Position numbers and translations under genes: made by a program. From positions 1 to 20,869 of the forward strand of contig JBNGIO010005388.1 in NCBI GenBank assembly GCA_049999805.1: a DNA stretch of 20,869 bases, written 5' to 3'. Below the pieces are notes generated by a model. That model saw nothing but the letters and a program-made list of their open reading frames with translations. It ran no database searches and was not told the origin of the DNA. Source of the stretch: Folioceros fuciformis. Lineage: Eukaryota > Anthocerotophyta > Anthocerotopsida > Anthocerotales. Positions 1-9,021 of this stretch are shown here, in pieces (positions within the stretch are counted from its first letter, which is position 1; each line of letters opens with the position of its first letter).

Positions 1-160
1 TGCCGGGTAGGAGGAGTCAGTAGGGAAGTGTAGAAGGTAGTGGTGTCGTTGCTGGTAGTTGCTGGTGTTGGTGTTGGAGTGAGAGAGTGAGTGAAGTGTG
101 TGAGGGAAGTCGCAGATCTGAGAGGTTAGAGTCATTGTAGTGACTGGAGTGAGTTTGTGG

Positions 161-396
161 GCACCGAGAGAGGTGCAGCTGACCGCTGGACAGCGAGGCC
201 TATCCTACGCCTGATTGGAGCTGGAGGGGAGCCCTCGAATCCATCATCGAGTCGATCAAGTCCGACCCTCCATCCAAAGTAGCAAGGAACCCCATCGCTC
301 CTTCGTGGGAACGAAACCCAATGTCTCAACGACAGTGGGATAAGTGTGGCCACTAAAGGTGGAACCCGTTGGCAATCAGTGCCCGGGGTTTTGCCT
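161..396 (+). repeat. Left arm of window-wide inverted repeat
   Basis: This 236-bp segment is repeated in inverted orientation at 20634-20869. I count 6 mismatches and no indels (about 97.5% identity). The inner end is sharp: both copies share GGGGTTTTGCCT and then diverge. The right copy reaches the last base of the window, so the homology may extend further. Upstream of 161 nothing can be compared. The sequence is not recognised; it could be part of an LTR or of another dispersed repeat. Confidence 0.9.
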
Positions 397-1205
397 GCAT
401 AAGCGGGATCGGGATGGCGAAGGAGGAGCGGGGGCCTAGGGGCTAGATCAGCCCGTGGCGAGGGGAGATGGCAGCGGGATTGGGGAAAATGGGCAGGAGA
501 GCAAGGCAAATCTAGCAACGGGGCTGTAGATTGGGGAGGAAATCGAGACAGGGCAGGAGGGGAATGGGGCAAGAAATCAGCGGGAAGGAGAAGGCAGGCT
601 TGGCCCTGCATCGGGCGAATCCTGCAGCTCGTCTCAGCCTCCTCTTCTGCACACATTCGATCCCATCACCTGTCGATCCCTCCTCCTGCCTGCAATCTGG
701 ATCCAAAGAAGAAGAGGTGCAAAAGATGGGAAGGGAGATGAGAGGGAAGGGGAAGAAGAAGAAGAGGGGGGGCAAGAAGGGAATGGAGGAGTGGGGAGTG
801 AAACTTGCACCCAAGAACCACCAAGGGGCCACACTTCCCCTTATTATCGTTGCAGTCTTATGATTCGCTCCCAAGGGAGTGAACTAATTTCAAGGTTACC
901 TACATCTCCCTAATCTCACCCTATCTATCAGCATATACCAAGTGCTACAGCAATAGGTCAGAAGTCTCGGTCCTGTCTTCGGCTCCTACCACAACACCAA
1001 CCCCAGCCTCAACAAAATGAAAACTCCAGCATTGTCTTCAGCCTTCATTTCCAGCTCCAAGTATCAATCACTTCAGTGCTAAGAGGAGGCTCCAGCCCCA
1101 AGTCTGGCCTCCAACTCTCAGCACCTAGTGCTAGCTACCTCCGCAGCTGAACGAGAACCTCAACTTCAGCTAGCTCCTCACTCCAGCTCCAACACTTCAT
1201 TCCAC

Positions 1206-1310
1206 CACTTCAGCACTTCACTTGAGCACTTCAGCACTTCACTTGAGCACTTCAGTTCTTCACTTCAGCACTTCAGTCCTTCACTTCAGCACTTCACTTC
1301 ACCCTCCAGC
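1206..1310 (+). repeat. 21-bp minisatellite, about 5 units
   Basis: Units start at 1206, 1227, 1248, 1269 and 1290, each opening CACTTCA. The first two are identical over 21 bp, the next two differ by a few bases, and the fifth is degenerate. The period is a multiple of three, so one plus-strand frame reads as a 7-residue repeat of the type HFSTSLE. With no other coding evidence I treat it as non-coding satellite. Confidence 0.8.
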
Positions 1311-1687
1311 CCCTCACTTCAGCTCAACTCCTCACTTCAACACTTCCACTTCCAAAATCTACAACTCAACCCTTCTCTCCTGCAATTTGGAACACAATAG
1401 CCTTCCCTCTTGCAGCCTTCAAGGCAAAGGCGAGGCCTAGGGCTGGGTAGCCTCCTTTGCTCACGGCCCTGCAACCTCACCTCAGCCAGCATGCAAGATG
1501 GTCAGCCATTGCGGATTCGGCCACACGAATCTTGGCAGTCTTGGGATCCCCCACGTTCCCCTAGTGGCAAGGGAAATCAAGACCTTGGTTTAGTCTCAAC
1601 CAGCTCAGCGCCCTAAGCCAGGAGTTCTGCACCCAAGGTCCAGGGAAATCGCACCGTAGACAGCCCCCTCCTCAATGGCAGGTCTAG

Positions 1688-1696
1688 CCTTTTATA
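1688..1696 (-). promoter_or_regulatory. TATA-like box (TATAAAAGG)
   Basis: The minus strand reads TATAAAAGG, a good plant TATA box, inside otherwise non-coding repetitive DNA. No gene follows it on the minus strand. It could be the core promoter of an old LTR, or chance. Confidence 0.3.
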
Positions 1697-1782
1697 CTAC
1701 CTTGGCCCAAACCTCCATCTCCATCTATTAGGGTTAGCCTCAGTCAACTACCCAGCAATCTCTCTCTGACCTAAGCCGGCCC

Positions 1783-1850
1783 TAATTCTGACCTAAACCT
1801 AACTCTGACCTAACCCTAACTTTGACCCAAACCTAGTTCTGACCTGAAAG
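1783..1850 (+). repeat. Four 17-bp tandem units, telomere-like words
   Basis: Four consecutive 17-bp units begin at 1783, 1800, 1817 and 1834. The first is TAATTCTGACCTAAACC and the others differ by 2 to 6 bases. Words such as CCTAAACC and ACCCTAAC resemble degenerate telomere repeats, but the 17-bp period shows a separate tandem array. Confidence 0.7.
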
Positions 1851-2310
1851 GGGTTGTGTCCCATGGACACCACTGGGTGCCCTTACCAAAATTGACCAAC
1901 CTCTCAAGACTACCAAACTGGTCAGTGCCTCTCAACCCTCTCCCTTCTCTCTCAAATCATTCCATCCCTTCTCTTAGATCATTCCAGCAACCCTTCAAAG
2001 ACACATCTCACCTCACCATTAATCTAGCTACTAATCTTTCCTAATCTTTTAACTTTTTCACCACAGGGTTCACTTAACGATTCCCAAAAAGAGAAATCCT
2101 ACCATTTTCTAAGGACCTATTCAGGATGTGGAGTCCACAAGGAGGAAGGGAGAAAGGGGGAAAAGGGATGGGGACGGCCGTAACCCCTGCCTCTAGCTCT
2201 AGCTAGGGCATGGCCTCCATGGCCGTTCATGCCAGCCAAGCAATCAGCTAGCCTATCTTCAGACCCTGACCCCTGACACTGACATACCCAGATACCCGTT
2301 CCTATGTTCA

Positions 2311-2385
2311 AACCATTATTTTATTATTTTATTATTATTATATTTAATTATTTAATATTATATATCTTTAATTAATATTAAACTA
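2311..2385. repeat. AT-rich low-complexity tract
   Basis: About 75 bp made almost only of A and T, with ATTATT and TTAATTA words. The following 280 bp (to about 2665) stays AT-rich, with repeated ACCAAACC words and no coding content. Confidence 0.7.
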
Positions 2386-2669
2386 ATCACCAGACCTAGA
2401 CTCAAACTTTCCCAACCCTATGGCCTGGTACCAAACCTAAACCTTCCCAGGTCTGGGACCAAACCTATACCCACTCTTATAACCAAACCAACTATTTCCT
2501 AGTCAATTAACCTAATTAGCACAAAGAAAAATAGGAAAAATGACCAGAAAATCAAGGAAAATTAGGAAAAATAAGTAGAAAAAGAAAACCAAACCATACC
2601 ACTATTAACCCTTTTTCAACCAAAACAAACTACTACCCCAAACTTTGGAGGTTCACAGTTTAGTACATA

Positions 2670-3735
2670 ACAATGTACTTATACCTGCTCAGCATTAACT
2701 TTGTCAAGAATGCAACCGACAATAATGTGTACAAGCTCACACAAGGAGCATCCATCGTCATCTTGGCGCTTTACGTGGATGATGTAATATTTGCCACAAA
2801 CGACCAAGGTCTATTAGCATCTATAAAAGACAAACTCAGCAGTAGATTCGACATGAAAGACATAGGGGAGCTTAAATTCTACTTAGGAATCCAACTCCTC
2901 CGTGTAAGGGCAAAAGGCCTATTATTCATTCACCAGTACAAGTATATCGACGAAATTCTTATGAAGTTTAACCTAGATGAAGCTAGGCTAGCTACTACAC
3001 CCTACGCTAAAGGGACAAAGCTGACTAAATACCTGTGGCCTCAGTCGCAAGCAGAAAAACTGGACATGCAAGATATACTTTATAGGCATGCTATTGGGTC
3101 TTTGATATTTGTCGCCAATTGGACACGACCTGACATACTGTACGCTGTGAGTACAGTTTTGCAGTTTTTAGAGAACCTTGCCAGGGTGCACTGGGTTGCT
3201 TTTAAGAGAATATTCCACTATTCAAAGGTACACACAAATACGGGCTTATGTACAAGAGCACAAGGCAGAAGCAACTTATCTTGAGGGGCTTTACAAACGC
3301 CGATTGGGCTTCAAACTCCGATGCGCGAAGGAGCCTCTCCACATATTGCTACTTGCTTGGCACAACAGCCGTTACTTGGAGCGGCAAAAAGCAGGCATTT
3401 GGTGCCCTTAGCTCATCCGAGGCTGAATACAAGTCCCTAACTGAGGCAGCAAAAGAGACTGAATGGGAACGCAGTTTCCTCAAGGACTTGGGCCAGCCGT
3501 AAGAGAAGCCCACTCTTGTACTCTGCGATAACACTACAGCCCTAGAATTAGCTGAAAGTTCCAAGTTTCATGCCCGCACTAACCATATTAAAGTGCAGCA
3601 TCATTACATCCGAGATGTGGTCCACAGAGGTGTTCTCAAATTGGAATATGTACAGACAGACGAAAACATGGCTGACATCCTTACGAAAGGATTGCCTAAA
3701 TACAAACACTACTACCACATGGAAGGCATGGATTA
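2670..3735 (+). pseudogene. Copia RT-RNase H remnant (element A)
   Basis: The 3' part of a Ty1/copia polyprotein. The reading starts inside reverse transcriptase, about 30 residues before the catalytic YVDD (2772-2783), which is intact within ILALYVDDVIFATND. Then come the RT thumb with KFYLGIQLL, a TRPDILYAVS block near 3124, and an RNase H domain with NADWASNSDARRSL, ALSSSEAEY, CDNTTAL, KFHARTNHI and ILTKGLPK. A frameshift near 3230-3250 separates RT from RNase H, and a TAA at 3500-3502 interrupts RNase H. Everything upstream (gag, protease, integrase, fingers of RT) is missing, so this is a 5'-truncated dead copy. Its RNase H differs clearly from that of element B at 15276-15887, so they belong to different families. 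Confidence 0.92.
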
Positions 3736-4013
3736 AGGGACTATTCTGCCTATTTTGAGTGATAGTTGCTAATCTGGGTGGTGGGGGGGTGGAAGCCTAT
3801 GCTTCCTAACATGAAAGTTTAATCTGCACCTCCCAGATGACTTGTGCTGCATGAGCAACGACCCGATTAGCCTTCTGCAGCCAATGCATAATTGAATGAC
3901 ACAGGATCAAATGGATGAAGCGTAAGGGACATCCTAATCATCTGTATGCCTATCTCGACAACCCTACTCCTACCCATACTTCTCTTTCAGTTGCCCAGGA
4001 GCTCTGTAGCTTT

Positions 4014-4550
4014 CTACAGTTGATTGAAGAGCCCTTGCTTCCCTTCCTCTCCCATAGAGTGTGACGGCAGGGTGACTGTCTCCCTCTCACAAACTCTGCT
4101 CCAAGCTAAGGTAACATTGAGTGCTACATGGTAACCACTTGCGCAAATATACTGGTCGGCGTCGTACCGCCCCTCCCATTCCAGCTCCAGCTCCTTCCAG
4201 CTCCTATCGCCATCCATCTGGGATGCTGGCTGGGTGACGGTGCTGAGTTGGGAGTCCTCTGAACGAGTGTGCTTGCGACGACCTATGCGCCTGTGAGAGC
4301 TATAATCTGTCCCATTCCTCTTGCTCATGATCAGTCGAAGCAGGAAACACCCTAGACGCGTGAGTATGGAGAGCAGAAGTTGCAGCTGGGCGGTGATCAC
4401 AGCAAGGTGGACCACCATGGATCTTAAGCTAACAGCTTTAATGCGGAGCGGGAGATGGATTGCTGGCTCAACCACTGCATTATGTTGGAGCGTGCGTAAA
4501 CGAGAGACTATTCCTCGTGAAGGCCAGCCCGCCTGGTTCTTGTGGGGCAT
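4014..4550 (-). CDS. Hypothetical ORF antisense to element A
   Basis: A 178-codon frame from ATG at 4550, opposite in orientation to the pol remnant and lying between the pol end and the probable 3' LTR. It has a hydrophobic stretch in its middle (about residues 45-75) followed by a basic segment, SSHRRIGRRKHTR. I recognise no family. By rough calculation a chance frame this long is not unlikely in a 20-kb window, so the main reason to list it is its position, which matches that of the antisense ORF in element B. Confidence 0.3.
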   Translation of the reverse strand: MPHKNQAGWPSRGIVSRLRTLQHNAVVEPAIHLPLRIKAVSLRSMVVHLAVITAQLQLLLSILTRLGCFLLRLIMSKRNGTDYSSHRRIGRRKHTRSEDSQLSTVTQPASQMDGDRSWKELELEWEGRYDADQYICASGYHVALNVTLAWSRVCERETVTLPSHSMGEEGKQGLFNQL

Positions 4551-4588
4551 ATGTTTATCATAATTTGCATTTAATTAACCGTGGTTAG

Positions 4589-4757
4589 TTTAGGAGGGAG
4601 TGTTAGAGTAAGTAGGGGTAAACCTAACGCAGGTTAATTAAGTTAGGGCTATTTAGTCAAGAGTCACGTACATCAGTATTTAAACATTTTTGTATTACGA
4701 TTACGATCATTCCAACTATCAGAGTTTCTCTACGCTCTCGCCTTCGCTCATTTTACA
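4589..4757 (+). mobile_element. Probable 3' LTR of element A with polypurine tract
   Basis: A purine run TTTAGGAGGGAG (4589-4600) is followed directly by TGTTAGAGTAAG, the form expected of a plant Copia polypurine tract and LTR start. A TATTTAAA box lies near 4679 and TTTTTGTATTACG follows, as in U3-R. The LTR end is not certain; CTCATTTTACA near 4757 is a candidate, giving about 157 bp, close to element B's LTR length. No 5' LTR partner is present, so the boundary is inferred. Confidence 0.5.
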
Positions 4758-5288
4758 CAAGGTGCATATAGAGTCTTCAGGTGTGAGAGGGTCGTTAGCT
4801 TCATTCCCGTGAGAGATCAAGCGTCTTCTCTTCTTCAAGTCACCTATTGGGAGTGCGAGCTTTCTAGGGATGAAGTCGGCAGAAACCATAACCTTGTTGC
4901 TCTCCATCTCGTCAGCGCTCGTCATCACCTTCAGTCTTCCCTCCATGTCGTCTGGGTAGGAGAGCTTCTTCTTGGTCGCCCTCAACTTCTGCTTCAGAAG
5001 TCTGATTTCATGAGCTAGTTTGGCCTTTTCCTCCTCCAGACCTATTGTGACTTCCCTCCAGTGCTGTGTCATTTGATAGAACTCCTCTCCTTCCACGGCA
5101 CGCCATTTTTGTTTTGTGTCAGGATGGACATGACAGCAAGGAGGAAAGGAAGCTCTGCAATTGCACAGGTCGATGACGGTTGAAGCCCTCGTCATATAGC
5201 TTGATGCTGTGTCGCCTCCTTCCTTGGCACTAAGAAGATCATCAGTATCAGATAAAGTGATCAGGGCAGCGGCTGTTCTCCCAGCCAT
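4719..5288 (-). CDS. Unrecognised coiled-coil protein, probably truncated
   Basis: The preferred start is ATG 5288 in context AACATGGCT, a good plant initiation context, giving 189 codons; an in-frame ATG at 5354 would add 22. Near the N-terminus ALITLSDTDDLL has the form of a SUMO-interacting motif (hydrophobic core followed by acidic residues). Residues about 70-115 are a Glu/Lys/Leu-rich probable coiled coil (LEEEKAKLAHEIRLLKQKL). Basic KKRRR and a short CTLC follow. The final codons lie within the sequence I assign to the 3' LTR of element A, so the native C-terminus was probably lost to that insertion. It could also be a captured or chance frame. No family recognised. Confidence 0.4.
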   Translation of the reverse strand: MAGRTAAALITLSDTDDLLSAKEGGDTASSYMTRASTVIDLCNCRASFPPCCHVHPDTKQKWRAVEGEEFYQMTQHWREVTIGLEEEKAKLAHEIRLLKQKLRATKKKLSYPDDMEGRLKVMTSADEMESNKVMVSADFIPRKLALPIGDLKKRRRLISHGNEANDPLTPEDSICTLCKMSEGESVEKL

Positions 5289-5491
5289 GTTAGTTGCGAC
5301 GATGCTGAGGCTATAGACATGAGAGCTAGTGAAATGGACGCATGAAGTTTTCAACTATGAAGATGTAAGCAGCTCAGTTGAAGACTTCTGCTGCGGGAGT
5401 ACTTTCAATTCGTCGGTTTTATGGGCGAACATGTGGTAGTTGATAATATTTAATGTCATTTGTGCTAGTAGGTATACCCAATGAGTGGAAG

Positions 5492-5695
5492 TGTTAAGAA
5501 TACCATTAGTTAGGTATTCGGTTAATTGGGTTACCTATTCATACTTTAGTTTATTATTTTAGGTTTAATAAGCAGTTATAACTACCACCCAAGACTCATG
5601 CTATATGTAATCGCGTTTAGGTATTGTGTTGTAACGTTTTCATGTTTTTGCTGCTGCCCTCTACAAATTTGAGCCTAGCAATCACATCCGTCACA
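5492..5695 (+). mobile_element. LTR-like segment (weak)
   Basis: GAGTGGAAG (5483-5491) resembles a polypurine tract and is followed by TGTTAAGAATACC. About 200 bp later the sequence reaches CCGTCACA, so a TG...CA unit of LTR size is possible. It is AT-rich, with TTGTAACG near 5630. There is no second copy in the window to confirm it. Confidence 0.25.
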
Positions 5696-6838
5696 CCTAT
5701 TGACTCCCCCACTTGGCAAGAGTCATTAGATTAACCCCAAAGAAGAGCATGCTGCCACCCATGATCTATCAGACACCATGCAAGCATGGTCGGCACTCAC
5801 TCCAGTACTGCGAGGAAACAAGAATGACAAATCATGGGGCACGACATGGAGAGCACGATCAAGAATTAAAGGGACCCAGCCCTTAACCCTAGCCACTACT
5901 TCTCAAAGCTTTATCGGTCGTTGCACAACATGCATAGCCGGCACACACTGCTGCATCCAAGCAAGGACAGCCCGAGATAGATGGTTAAGTGACAAGCGGG
6001 TTCTAAAGGCTCACAACCTCTTCTAGAAGACTTCTAGCTCTAGTCCCCTTCCTCTCTCTACAGGTTGACCACTAGGACACGATAACCAAAACAATAGTTT
6101 ATAGCACACTATTATTCTAGACTAGTTCATCAACTAGTCATCAACTTGACAAGCTGCCAGCCCCCTTGCTAGCCCTACCAACAGCTCTTGTTGATCCTTG
6201 GCTGTCGAATACTCTTCTAAGATTTGGTGGGCGCCGCCTTCTTATTATTGATTGGCTGTCTGCAAATGCTTCTCCTGCCACTGTTTCCATGGCGGTTGAG
6301 GTCGCCTCAGGGCCAATCACCTTCACTCCTGTAGCATCTCCCCTAACGGTTCTTGAGTAGCGGGGCCTGCCCTTACATGCCAAACAATCAAGCATCCTTC
6401 CAGCCTAAATTCCATTGCCAGGAGTCACGAAGGCCGATTGTCCTGCACCACTGATCATATGTTGGGTGCACTCCTCCTGTTTGTGCCAATTTGGCAGCGG
6501 ACTACAAGATCCCATCCTGCACATAATTGCTTGCACATACGTGTTGAGGATTTGTTGCCTCCCCTCTCCAAATGATCAGCCACAAAGATGTGATTTAGGA
6601 TTGATCGGATCATCATGGCTTTCCGACCACTCAGTGTAATTTAGTGATCTTCTACAAAGATTCGAGGAAGCCGCACGTTTGAGAGACCTAAGCCAATCAT
6701 GGCGTCCTAAAGAAGAAGCCCTTTGTGTGGAATTGGGCTAGGAATTATGTTGAGCTTGAGAGAGAGAAGCAGACCTACTCCACCTAACTTATTTGCTATG
6801 TAGTTGTGAGCTCAATCTCACTCTTGAGTGTTCTAATG
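5696..6838. other. Region without recognisable genes
   Basis: Short open frames occur (plus 5778-6026, minus 6141-6395, plus 6415-6639), none with a motif, repeat or start context that I can support. The minus frame at 6141-6395 is Arg-rich but unrecognised. Composition is mixed, with no tandem repeats. Confidence 0.5.
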
Positions 6839-6839
6839 T

Positions 6840-6863
6840 GGTTTAGGGTTTAGGGTTTAGGGT
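6840..6863 (+). repeat. Interstitial plant telomere repeat
   Basis: Three full TTTAGGG units in a row, with partial units at both ends (GGTTTAGGGTTTAGGG...). TTTAGGG is the Arabidopsis-type telomere repeat of most land plants. The array is too short to be a chromosome end and lies between AT-rich non-coding sequences. Confidence 0.85.
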
Positions 6864-7185
6864 AATAATTATTCATCTTATTTATAATTCATCTTAAATA
6901 CCAGTTTTTCAAATCCCTTCAAATCCCATTAATAAAAGGATAGGAAAGATGACAAGGAAAATAAATAAAAATAGTGTGTTTATTAAATAATTTTCTTCCC
7001 TTTTCTATCAATACTATATGAGAATAATAGAGCAGTAATTTATTTAATGAAATTAACCTTTAATTTCATGGTGCAAAAAAACTTTGCTATATTCCCATAA
7101 TAGTAAAGACGAGTTACATACCATGACAACGATCTAGGATATGCTTTAGATGATTTGACATAGGGTCCATGGTAAGATCCTTGTA
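6864..7185. other. AT-rich non-coding stretch
   Basis: A strongly AT-rich interval with homopolymer A and T runs and no open frame of interest. It ends in a leader-like GGTCCATGGTAAGATCC next to the primer-binding-site look-alike at 7186-7197. Confidence 0.4.
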
Positions 7186-7386
7186 GCTCGGATACCAAGT
7201 TAGAAAATTACATCCGGAAGCATATTTTGTATACATGTTAGTAATAACAAAAGCCACTTAAGATAATACAAAAGGTTGACTTTTATAGACAATGACCCAA
7301 GAGGTGGGACCTTTCACTAGCCTTGTTAACTAACTGAAATGATCTCCTAACCCTAGCTACCTAACTTGGCTAGTACAGAACCAACA
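7186..7386 (-). mobile_element. Possible minus-strand LTR with primer-binding site
   Basis: On the minus strand TGGTATCCGAGC (7197-7186) differs by one base from TGGTATCAGAGC, the initiator-Met-tRNA site used by many plant LTR elements. Reading upstream on that strand, the preceding 190 bp holds TATAAAA (7287-7281) and begins TGTTGG at 7386. This suggests a decayed LTR plus leader of an element pointing to lower coordinates. No coding part follows and the LTR 3' end has lost the usual CA. Confidence 0.35.
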
Positions 7387-7400
7387 TGGTTTGTTAATAC

Positions 7401-7418
7401 ATTCTAATTAATTAGAAT
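7401..7418. repeat. Perfect 18-bp palindrome
   Basis: ATTCTAATTAATTAGAAT equals its own reverse complement. It lies between the possible LTR and the gypsy remnant. It could be cruciform-forming or a junction product; its AT content makes chance possible. Confidence 0.7.
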
Positions 7419-7436
7419 TTGAGAGGGAAATGAGTA

Positions 7437-8215
7437 TAAGATGGCATTTCGTACTTGACATGGGCACTTTGAGTTCGCAATGATGCCCTTTGACCTCGCG
7501 TACGCACCACCCACCTTCCAATGTATGATGTGGGAGATTATTTGACCCCTCTTGGGTCACAAGATGAAGGTTTTCTTTGATGATAAATTGATTTAATTTG
7601 CAAAGACAAAATGGCATTTTAAGCTCATGAGAAGAAGTTCAAGGCATTGCACCAACAAAAATTATTGGCAAAATAGAGTAAGTGTGTATTTATGAAAGAA
7701 AAGTGTGAGTACTTAGAACACTTATCAACCTTGCAGGGATCAAGGTGGACATTTGGAAAATCAAAGCCATCAAGGAGTGGGAACTATTGCAAGATGTAAC
7801 TCAGGTGAGTGGCTTCCTCAACATGATAGGCTTTTACAAATCCTTTATAAAGGACTTTAGCCGTATCACTATTCCTCTCACCAACACCCTAAGCCAACTT
7901 GCGAGCAAGTAGCTTTAGTTCGAACCTAAAGCAAATCAACGAGCTTAAGGTCGACCCTAAAGCAAATCAAGCGTTCCTAAGCCCGAAGCAAGGAGTCAAC
8001 ACAGCCTCAGCATTGGCAGTGACAAACCCTAATCAACAATCATCAAAATTGGGCATTTGTGTGATTGAAGGCATGGGTCAGCTTTTCCCCTCATTACTTG
8101 CATTAACAAACACCTCCAAAGTATATAGGTCACCATATTTTTTTTATCTTTTTCTAATCTCAAGCCTTAAGAATTTAGGAGCTATTGGAAATCCTCTTCA
8201 ATTATCTTTTCCTTA
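7437..8215 (+). pseudogene. Ty3/gypsy reverse transcriptase remnant
   Basis: The frame starting near 7441 carries gypsy-type RT landmarks: HGHFEFAMMPFDLAYAPPTFQ (the MPFGL..AP.TFQ block), then VFFDDKLI at 7570-7593, where the family has the catalytic FxDD/YxDD. In another frame comes the connection region, GFLNMIGFYKSFIKDFSRI near 7810-7865, matching the FLGL.GYYR.FI..FS block. Further on only scraps of RNase H remain. Stops include TGA twice where Arg is expected (after AFRT and WEII), plus TAA and TAG, with several frameshifts. The amino-terminal RT, integrase and LTRs are not seen. This is an old inactive fragment. Confidence 0.85.
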
Positions 8216-8310
8216 GAAAGCGGCTTTGTGTATAGTAACCTCTTTTTAAAATTATGGTGTTTTGGATGAAATGATGAGGTTCGCTAGATGAATGGACGAG
8301 ATACTTAATT

Positions 8311-8425
8311 TGAATTGACCACGTCCTCGACCAAATCCTCTATTGAAATTGACCATGTCCTCGATCAAGGCCTCTATTTGAATTGACCAGGTCCCCAACA
8401 AAGTCCAAAGTCCTCTCTTTGAATT
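8311..8425 (+). repeat. Degenerate tandem repeat of about 33-35 bp
   Basis: Three units begin at 8311, 8344 and 8379, each opening with TGAATTGACC or TGAAATTGACC followed by a GTCC core and CTCTAT. They are imperfect, and the third decays into TCCTCTCTTTGAATTT. Confidence 0.7.
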
Positions 8426-8492
8426 TAGCTGTCTTCTCTTGAAGTGGTGAACCAGTTGAAATAAACTGTTAAGGTCCGTTGCATGAATTAAC

Positions 8493-8652
8493 AAGGTTGC
8501 GGAGTGAAGGATTGAGATCCACCGCGTAACAAGGTTGTCGACTGAAGGATTGAGATCCAAGGTTGTCGACTGAAGGNNNNNNNNNNATTGAGATCCAAGG
8601 TTGTCGACTGAAGGATTGAGATCCAAGGTTGTCTACTGAAGGATTGAGATCC
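8493..8652 (+). repeat. 28-bp tandem repeat, at least five units
   Basis: Units begin at 8493, 8531, 8559, 8597 and 8625. Each starts AAGGTTGTCGACTGAAGG (with small changes in the first and last) and ends ATTGAGATCC. A 10-bp spacer ACCGCGTAAC separates units 1 and 2, and the array ends with the same ACCGCG. The assembly gap at 8577-8586 falls inside unit 3, so copy number is unknown. It lies about 0.5 kb downstream of the ELF3 stop codon. Confidence 0.9.
8577..8586. other. Assembly gap (10 N)
   Basis: Ten consecutive N sit in the middle of a 28-bp repeat unit, and the bases on both sides join into a normal unit. The gap is probably a collapsed tandem array, and 10 is probably a placeholder length. 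Confidence 0.97.
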
Positions 8653-8843
8653 ACCGCGAATTGACTACGTTGAAGGAGGAGTTAATCCAGCAATGAGAAT
8701 ACTGTTTTCACTGCGGGAATATCAAGATCCACATCATCATTCAAACAACGAATTGGATTAACCCAGGACATAATTAAAACAATGAAAGTAAATTCCAGTA
8801 ATTTATCTCCAAGTATTCTTTTTGTCCAGGGGTGCTCTTCGTT

Positions 8844-8922
8844 TTGCGGTTAACCGGGGAGGGCGACCCTCCGCAGTGTAGTGAAGGCCAAACCCTTCAC
8901 CACAACCCCGAATGGTCCGCAA
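8844..8922. other. Three-way hairpin cluster
   Basis: Several complementary segments nest within 79 bp. The outer stem is TTGCGG (8844-8849) with CCGCAA (8917-8922). A second stem pairs ACCGGGG (8853-8859) with CCCC (8906-8909) and GGT (8914-8916), across a small bulge. Two hairpins lie inside: GGAGGG/CCCTCC around CGA (8858-8872) and GTGAAGG/CCTTCAC (8881-8887/8894-8900), the latter extended by TGT/ACA. The second stem and the first hairpin compete for two bases. It lacks tRNA arms. It lies 3' of ELF3, so it might be in a long 3' UTR or might be a small fold-back element. Confidence 0.5.
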
Positions 8923-9021
8923 TATAACAAAAATATGATGCTCCTTGCTCGTTCCACGAGTCAGAACACTCCCAAAACATTCAAACTCAGAGAGTCATGC
9001 ACATCATTAAGACCTAACAGA

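Larger units (their letters stand above)
1..2660. other. Gene-free repetitive region
   Basis: No protein family is recognisable here on either strand. The open frames present (for example minus 132-656 and plus 1128-1400) are low-complexity and lack any motif. The stretch is purine-rich around 400-830, then pyrimidine-rich with many CTCCAGC and CACTTCA words around 960-1400, and strongly AT-rich after 2310. A TATA-like box on the minus strand near 1690 and dispersed-repeat sequence at 161-396 make parts of it likely to be LTR or other retroelement non-coding DNA. That is inference from composition and repetition, not from a matched family. Confidence 0.55.

Noticed and set aside
132-874. Minus-strand frames of 174 and 120 codons at the left end
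   Set aside because: Both are low-complexity Pro/Ser/Phe-rich translations of purine-rich DNA, without start context or motif, and one overlaps the inverted-repeat arm.
8493-8652. CRISPR-like array
   Set aside because: The 28-bp units are directly adjacent without variable spacers, and the window is eukaryotic. It is a tandem satellite.
8844-8922. tRNA gene
   Set aside because: The fold is cloverleaf-like, but there is no T-arm GTTCRA motif, no normal D-arm and no plausible anticodon loop.
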